Assembly: GCA_037178625.1 (NCBI GenBank)
Contig: CM074133.1
Span: 1,054,001 to 1,118,000, forward strand
Direction of reading: 5' to 3'
DNA from: Skeletonema tropicum
Lineage: Eukaryota > Bacillariophyta > Thalassiosirophyceae > Thalassiosirales > Thalassiosiraceae
DNA: 64,000 nucleotides
This document shows, piece after piece, positions 58,140 to 64,000 of the stretch. The notes beneath the pieces were generated by a model. The model was not told the DNA's origin. It did not search any database and saw only the letters and a list, made by a program, of their open reading frames with translations. Each line of letters starts with the position of its first letter. The first letter of the stretch is position 1. The translations under genes were made by a program, and so were the position numbers.

Positions 58140-61100
58140 CTAGTATAGTGAGGAAGGTTGACCAAAGTCAAAGTTAACATTTTCATGGAGACGAGCGATT
58201 GTTGCACTTTGACCTACACGATCTCTCATGAAACCCTCTACGAAATTGAACAAACTATCACACTTCCCAGTTGCTCCCTTTGAAAGATGTCAGCACAAAA
58301 CACGAACGAAAATTATTAGAAGCAGATTCAAGCCATTATATGGAAGGATCTGCCTTGACTACTTACCCAGTCTTGATACCTCTCATGCGCAAGCAAAAAG
58401 TACTCAACGGATTTGTCAGTCTCTGCCACTTCCAAGTAGAAGTACGCTGCCAGCTCGTAAGCCAAGGCCTCTTCGTGAACAAACTTAAACAGAGCAACGC
58501 TCATTAGATAACGATATCGTAATCGTAACAAGATACAAATGATAATCAGATCTGCATCATCTTACCCGGTGAGTTTTAGCTGATGCTATAGCCTTCTCGT
58601 AGTAGGATTTAGCCCCATCAAAATCATTGTTACAAAATGACTCCTCAGCTTCCAACAAATACCATTTATTCTCAAATGTCCATTGGGACGATGCGGTCCA
58701 TTTTTTCAAAGCCAATTTGGATCTCTTGCCTTTCTGATACCAGCCTTGCTCCTCGCTCGACTTTCTAGCCAACCAGAACGACACGAGGCCCATGTAGAAC
58801 GCATGAAAAGCATGAGCGAGAAACAAAGTCGTCCCCCCGTTGTCGAAGCAAGCTAGATACTTCTCGATATTTTCTTTTGCACCATCGTACGAGCGAAAGA
58901 TGAAGCTTGTGTACATTCTCTGATAGTAGTGAACTAACATGACAGTTTTGTTTGTTGCGAGAATTGCTTGCCCCTCGGAAACGTGCTTTGTCTTTTCATC
59001 TGCCCCTATTAGCTTCAATACAGTTTGATGATGGTATTGCGTTTGTAGGGTTAGTATCGCCTGGTTCCTTTCTACCATGAACTTGATAGCTTCGGCATAA
59101 TTTTCCCGAACGGTTTGCAAGTTCTCACCAGCGAAGAAAGAGTGAGTTGACCTGATCATGGCGATTGATCCGGCCAGGAACACATTACCAGATGCCATCG
59201 CAGCTGCGAATCCCTCCTGATGATATCCCAGTACGGCTTGAAGCGGCTCGACGTACGCTACAACCTGTGTTCCAAAGCAAATTACCTCGCCTGCGTTTTC
59301 TCTCGAAACTTTATCTAGTAACGAGCGGGCGAGTTTCACATAATGGTATCCCCCGTTAATATCTCCAAGCTTCGCTATATGAGAGCCAAAGTGCACAAAC
59401 CCGATTGGAGACACAGGACTAATGCCATGCAACAGAGAAAGTTGAATAATTCGCTTTGAGACATGAGGAACTGATTTGGGCATGATTTGAGCCATCCCTG
59501 TCGCTAATTTGCCTAAGAACTTCATCGCCATGATCGTGGTTGGATCGGTCATTCGTTTGGTATTCAATATTTCATCATTTGTGTAGGTTGACAAAAAGTC
59601 TTTCGTCTCTTGAAGGCAAGCCTCCGTACCAATCGATTCACAACCACGCAAATCAATACCCAGCTTTGACAGAATATTCAGACCCCTACTAATTGATTCC
59701 GGCAGCTTGAACGATGAAGCTAATGCGCACATGACGTAATACATCACATTGAGCTTATCCTCAAATGATTGAGACTTCTCCAAAATTTGATGGGATAATA
59801 GATTCAAGCTGATGATATCGCCGTTTGTAAGGGCGCAATCCGCAGCCAAGTCAAACAACTCTAAACTCAATCCATAATGCTCCTCCCAGTGCTTCTTACG
59901 CAGAAACGTTATCCCGTTGTCGAAATAGGAGTACGCTGCTACAAAATCTGACATCTCCATTTCCTTCTTCCCGGCCCTCAAATTAAGATTAGCAATAATG
60001 ATATACTGACTTTTATCTTCAACGGCTTCGGGACCTGCTAAATTGAGTTGGTTAGCAGCTGTAAATAGAATTCTTTCGTCTACTTCCTCCCCATCTGCCA
60101 AAGGTGCTAGAGCCATACCATATGCGAAGTGGAAATTGCATCGATTCAAGTCATCCACAATGCTATAAGCAGCTTCTTGTATGCGATCGTGGCTGAAACG
60201 ATACTCATCATCAATCTTGTCGAGCATGCCTTCAGCAACAGCAGTATCAAGGTTGGCAAGTAATTTTCTGTCGAGAACCTTCTCGAGTGTTTTGATAAAT
60301 GCAATGTCTGCCAATGCTCCAAAACACGACAAAACGCACAAAGACGACTGCACTTCTTCAGGCAGAGCTTCGATGGAATTCGTTATGAACATGGCAACAT
60401 CGTCAGGTAACTTCTGACCTTGGATCTTCTCAATATCCCATTCCCATCGCCGCCGATTCAAGTTTGGACGCAGGAGACCATCTTTGCTAAGTGAAAGCAT
60501 CAGTCGCGATACGAACAGTGGATTACCCTTGGTCTTATGAAAAAGAACTCTCGTCAAAGAACAAGTAAGACGCGGAGACAGACACAAAGTCTCAGAGACC
60601 ATCAAGTTGAGCGTCTTCTCTTCAAAACACTTCAATTTCAAGTTTGTGTATTTGACATCCAGGCGTTTGGCATGGCTAATAACACTCCAAAGAGGATGCT
60701 TCTCATCAACCTCTTCCTCGCGGCAGCACCCGAGGAAGAAAATCCGATTGCCTATTTTTGATGACGAAGATGATGAAAGCAGTTGTTTAACTGCCCCAAT
60801 GGATGCTGTGTCTGCCCACTGCAAGTCATCGAGGAATAAAGTCATGGGGACAGCAAATGTATTGGATATTACTTCCACAAACTGGCATAGAAGATATTGA
60901 AGTCGCTCTTGGGGGTTCGCACAAGCTTGGTCGTGTTTAAAAGCACTCATGCGAGGACCTAGAATGATTGCCAAATTGGTCATCATCTTGGCCAAATGAT
61001 AGATCTCCCTTCCCAACGATGAGATCAGTTTCAAAGCTACCTCCTCCGCTGACAAGGAACCGTCGTTCCTCATTAATTTGCCACAGTAGGCATCAAATGC

Positions 61101-62198
61101 CGATGCCAATGCACTAAATGGCTTGCCTTGCTTAAGTTGATCAAATTTGCCTGATAAAACAATGCCGCCACCCACTGAAACGAAAGTCCCAAATTCAGTT
61201 GCTAGCAGTGATTTCCCAGACCAAGATACTCCGGAGATTATGACCAACTCACCATCACCCGATATTGATCGACGGTAGGCATCTTTGACTGTAGAAAGCT
61301 CTGCATTGCGCCCAAACACAGTATCACGCAACTGCAATCCAGTTATAGATAATCTCCCCACATCTTGATCACGGAGAAAAATCGCTGGCTTTTCCAACAT
61401 AAGCCGCAGATCATCTCTCACATCCATCATGCTTTTATATGAGTCCTCCCCAGAGAGATTACCATTGGTGCTGTCCAACATATTTGCTATCAAATCACAC
61501 AGTGGTCCCGGAATCCACTTTGCCTTCAAAGGCTCTACTGATATGGAAGAACTAGTATGATGATTCGAATTATTCTCATAAGTTTGCCTCTTCTTACGCA
61601 GATTTTGTTCGTCATCATCATCATCTCCATCATCCTTCAACAGACCATCTAAGATATCGAGATTGTCACCAAAATCGATAGGTGTAACTTCTTGATCAAA
61701 CGGGAGAGGATCAAAGTTCAAGTTTTCCGCCGACAGTTCGTCAGCTCCGACGGCTGATGTTCGAGGTCGTTCACCCCCTGAGAAAATTTCATATAAGACT
61801 ATTCCTAGAGAGTAGATGTACTGCGCAGGATTGATATCATTATCTTCTATCCCTTCGCCACTATTTGTGTTGAATAAGGAGGGCAAAAATCCTGCTTGAA
61901 TGAGATTCTCTTGCCCCCCATTTTCCGTGAGTATGTCATCAGTATTAGCCTGATGCAAAGGAGCAACAATAATACCATCTGACCATTCAGAGCTCGGCAC
62001 CGGCAATGTTTTATCTTCTTTTCCTTCAGTTTCGCAAATGCAATCGGCAAGTGAGGAAGCCACTCTCAGAGCGGATAGCAAATACTCATCGGAGCTCAAA
62101 ACCCGTGAGCCAGTGGAGGAGTTTGATGGAGCGACGTCATCGATCTTACGGCGGATCCACTCTGAGATCAAAATTGACTCTGTGCTGCTGAGCGACAT
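58140..62198 (-). CDS. STAND/AAA-type ATPase with protein-kinase remnant and helical repeats
   Basis: Three exons: 62198-58566, 58483-58367 and 58277-58140, with introns of 82 and 89 bp in phase 0 (KTHR|FVHEE; YQDW|GATGKC). The product is about 1295 residues. The frame opens with GTG at 62222, so the ATG at 62198 is the likely start. The N-terminus keeps only a kinase-like helix (AQYIYSLGIVLYEIFSGGERP) without catalytic motifs. A large P-loop ATPase follows: GRNAELSTVKDAY, Walker A GVSWSGKS (331-338), Walker B TLFLDDLQWAD (461-471), then FRFSHDRIQEAAYS-type sequence. These are hallmarks of the AAA_16/COG3899 predicted ATPases often linked to histidine kinases. The rest is TPR-like helices. 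A signalling-switch role is inferred from the family. No histidine-kinase or cyclase output domain is visible before the stop. Confidence 0.85.
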
Positions 62199-62303
62199 GT
62201 TGAACTGCCATTGATCTTTCACGACTTCATTTATGTCAACGCAGAACGCAGTGAGCGGAAGCCACTTTTTGCTTTTTGCACAGTTTGATGTGGGGCTTGC
62301 TTA

Positions 62304-62506
62304 GGCAAACCGGGATAGCGGGCGCGTGGGCGTGCCCACAACACACCATGGTTTAAGGAGAGGCTTGAAAGGGGAATATTGGGGATTTTTGGTCGATAAA
62401 AGGGTAATATTCGGGTATTTTGAGCTCATTTGTACCTGTTGTGGGCCCCACGTGGGCGCCGCCCACAACATACCATGAAAAGCGCCCACTATCCCGGCAC
62501 GCCTAG
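62304..62506. mobile_element. 203-bp MITE with 9-bp target-site duplication
   Basis: GCTTGCTTA occurs on both sides (62295-62303 and 62507-62515). The ends are inverted: GGCAAACCGGGATAGCGGGC at the left and the reverse complement of GGCGTGCCGGGATAGTGGGC at the right. Subterminal GTGGGCG..GCCCAC palindromes and CAACA(C/T)ACCATG words occur near both ends. It is non-coding. A 9-bp duplication points to a Mutator-like (MULE) or similar mobiliser. A diverged copy lies at 7858-8052. Confidence 0.85.
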
Positions 62507-62515
62507 GCTTGCTTA

Positions 62516-63490
62516 AGAAGTAGGTACTTACCATAGGTAGGTGGGGGGTGGGGCTTTAGGTTATTTCTGTGCTACGGTGTAAACTACGTATCACTGGTAT
62601 TCTTGTTGCTTGAGGTTACATAAATATTTCTGTGCGAAGCAGGCCATACCAGAGCGTGGTCGCCACCTCGCGTTGGGAGAGATGAAGAGAAAAGACAATC
62701 TTATTGGGACTCATTGCTATCTGACACCCGCGGAAGAGTTCTCATCGTCATCGCGAAAGATACAAAAGTTTTATTGCAGCAGTTCGGGTTCTTGATGAAA
62801 ACCCGAAGCCCCTCAATACTATCGAGAACTCTACCTCTTATAAATCGATGCAATTGCCAACTCAGAGTCGAAGAGGCTTGTAACGAAGCTGCAGGCGATT
62901 CTTTTTCTTTGTGCGTGCAATAAGGGGTGGGCTGGATTATTGTCCACAGGAGACCCCGCTGGCGGCTGGAATTTCATCGAGTAGGGGATAGGGTCCCGAA
63001 AACTCAGGTGAACAAGAGGGGGGAGTGGGCTCGCAAGGGTCCGGGCACATTGTCGTCTTATACGTGTAACGAAGGGCGAATTAACGTCCTACTTTCGCAC
63101 CCCCTAGTCCGTGCGTTGTCGCTTCCTCTATGGGAGTTGGTGGCGCATAGTCCTGCATACTCGTGGGATGCGGAGCTTTGTCTAATATTGATATTGCTCC
63201 AGGGCAAGACGAGAGAAAACGGTCAACGCGGGTTATGCCATTATGGAATGGGTAGTACGCTAGACCGTCGGCTACGTGTGTGGGTAACTGCACACTGGGG
63301 TCGCTATCGACTGGGTCTCTTGTCGGTCATCCTGGATTTAGGATGGCTTAATGTACAGTCAGGCCAGTGTGATGCCGGGTAACGCCGGGGACAGCACTGC
63401 CTATGTGATCGAGGGAAGTGAAAAGTGACTCTCGGGAAGCATGGGACACACGAGAGCGAGGCTTTGTAGGGAGCTAAGCTTTGACTCTAC
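62516..63490. other. Unassigned stretch, no supported gene
   Basis: A 151-codon plus-strand frame (62927-63382) has no recognised domain and a GC-rich composition unlike neighbouring genes. I do not support it as a gene. It may be part of the repeat that follows. Confidence 0.35.
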
Positions 63491-63496
63491 GATGTT

Positions 63497-64000
63497 TGTT
63501 TGAGTTTTGGCTATTGATAGCGCCAACTTTGGGTGTCGTTTGGTCGCTGCGGTAGAATACGCAGGGGCAACATTCAACTCCAATTGGTTAGCATTTGATC
63601 GCCACGGTAGGATACGTGGGGATACTGTAAACCCACCTATGGATGTCATTTAGTTGTCACATAAAGGATTTGTGAGAACACCGAGAGCGGGTTGACATAC
63701 CATTTGAGTGGCTGCGCAGGTTGTTAAATCGCTTGGACGGGTTTGGGTCGGTACGCATTTGGGTTTGAGGTAGTATCAGAGCTTGAGATCATTGATTGAT
63801 TGAGTTTTTGTTAATGAAAGCGCCAACTGTGGGTGTCGTTTGGTCGCTGCGGTAGAATACGCAGGGGCAACATTCAACTCCAATTGGTTAGCATTTGATC
63901 GCCACGGTAGGATACGTGGGGATACTGTAAACCCACCTATGGATGTCATTTAGTTGTCACATAAAGGATTTGTGAGAACACCGAGAGTGGGTTGACATAC
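63497..64000 (+). repeat. 300-bp-period direct repeat reaching the window edge
   Basis: About 204 bp from 63497 to 63700 recur at 63797-64000 with very few differences (for example CAACTTTGGG versus CAACTGTGGG, and GAGCGGG versus GAGTGGG). The period is exactly 300 bp, so about 96 bp separate the copies. The second copy is cut by the window end. It may be the start of a tandem array or part of a larger mobile element. Confidence 0.85.

Noticed and set aside
62927..63382. 151-residue plus-strand gene
   Set aside because: No domain, no start context, and it sits in unusual-composition DNA next to a repeat.
63770..63785. LTR retrotransposon primer-binding site
   Set aside because: GTATCAGAGC is only a partial match, the flanking repeats are 300 bp apart and no gag or pol sequence is seen.

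Overview
The window looks like nuclear DNA of a photosynthetic stramenopile, most likely a diatom. Evidence: genes are split by short GT-AG introns (74-201 bp) with no operon layout; one precursor carries a signal peptide followed by an Ala-Phe plastid-import motif (10706-13174); and there are families I recognise from diatoms (YJU2, USP48-like, ThrE/PRM10-like, coactosin-type ADF-H, membrane sulfotransferases, kinase-relic/STAND ATPases, CSSEGC Cys/His repeats, IS630/Tc1 elements). The species cannot be named from sequence alone.

Layout. 0-3.2 kb is gene-poor with small repeats and a foldback element. 3.2-17.2 kb is a compact gene block: coactosin-like ADF-H, a TLC-like membrane protein with an in-frame TAA, a Cys-rich zinc-binding-type protein, the splicing factor YJU2, a BRCT protein, a plastid SAP-dienelactone hydrolase and a large nuclear protein. 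17.2-25.9 kb is a satellite array of about 30-bp monomers in 611-617-bp higher-order repeats, with one orientation switch near 18344. It ends in a 500-N gap. 26.4-30.6 kb holds a USP48-like deubiquitinase running into that gap, with three apparent homopolymer frameshifts. 30.7-34.2 kb holds relics of a Cys/His-repeat gene and a class 3 lipase. 34.3-44 kb holds a ThrE-like exporter, a sulfotransferase with two in-frame stops, a C-rich MITE and a full-length ABCA transporter. 44.7-51.1 kb is a transposon cluster: two TA-flanked Tc1/IS630-like elements with about 210-bp inverted repeats and two convergent genes each, a 0.77-kb TA-flanked element between them, and a 276-bp MITE nested inside the first. 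51.2-62.2 kb holds a WW-sulfotransferase, an M16 metalloprotease and a STAND ATPase. 62.3-64 kb holds a MITE with a clear 9-bp target duplication and a 300-bp-period repeat.

The genes do not form one pathway; neighbours are mostly convergent or divergent. Shared themes are nuclear RNA and protein quality control (YJU2, BRCT, USP48-like), membrane and secretory functions (TLC-like, ThrE, ABCA, two sulfotransferases, lipase relic) and proteolysis (M16). The most notable structures are the hierarchical satellite that abuts open reading frame on its left side, and the two-gene convergent architecture of two unrelated-looking Tc1/IS630 elements inserted side by side.
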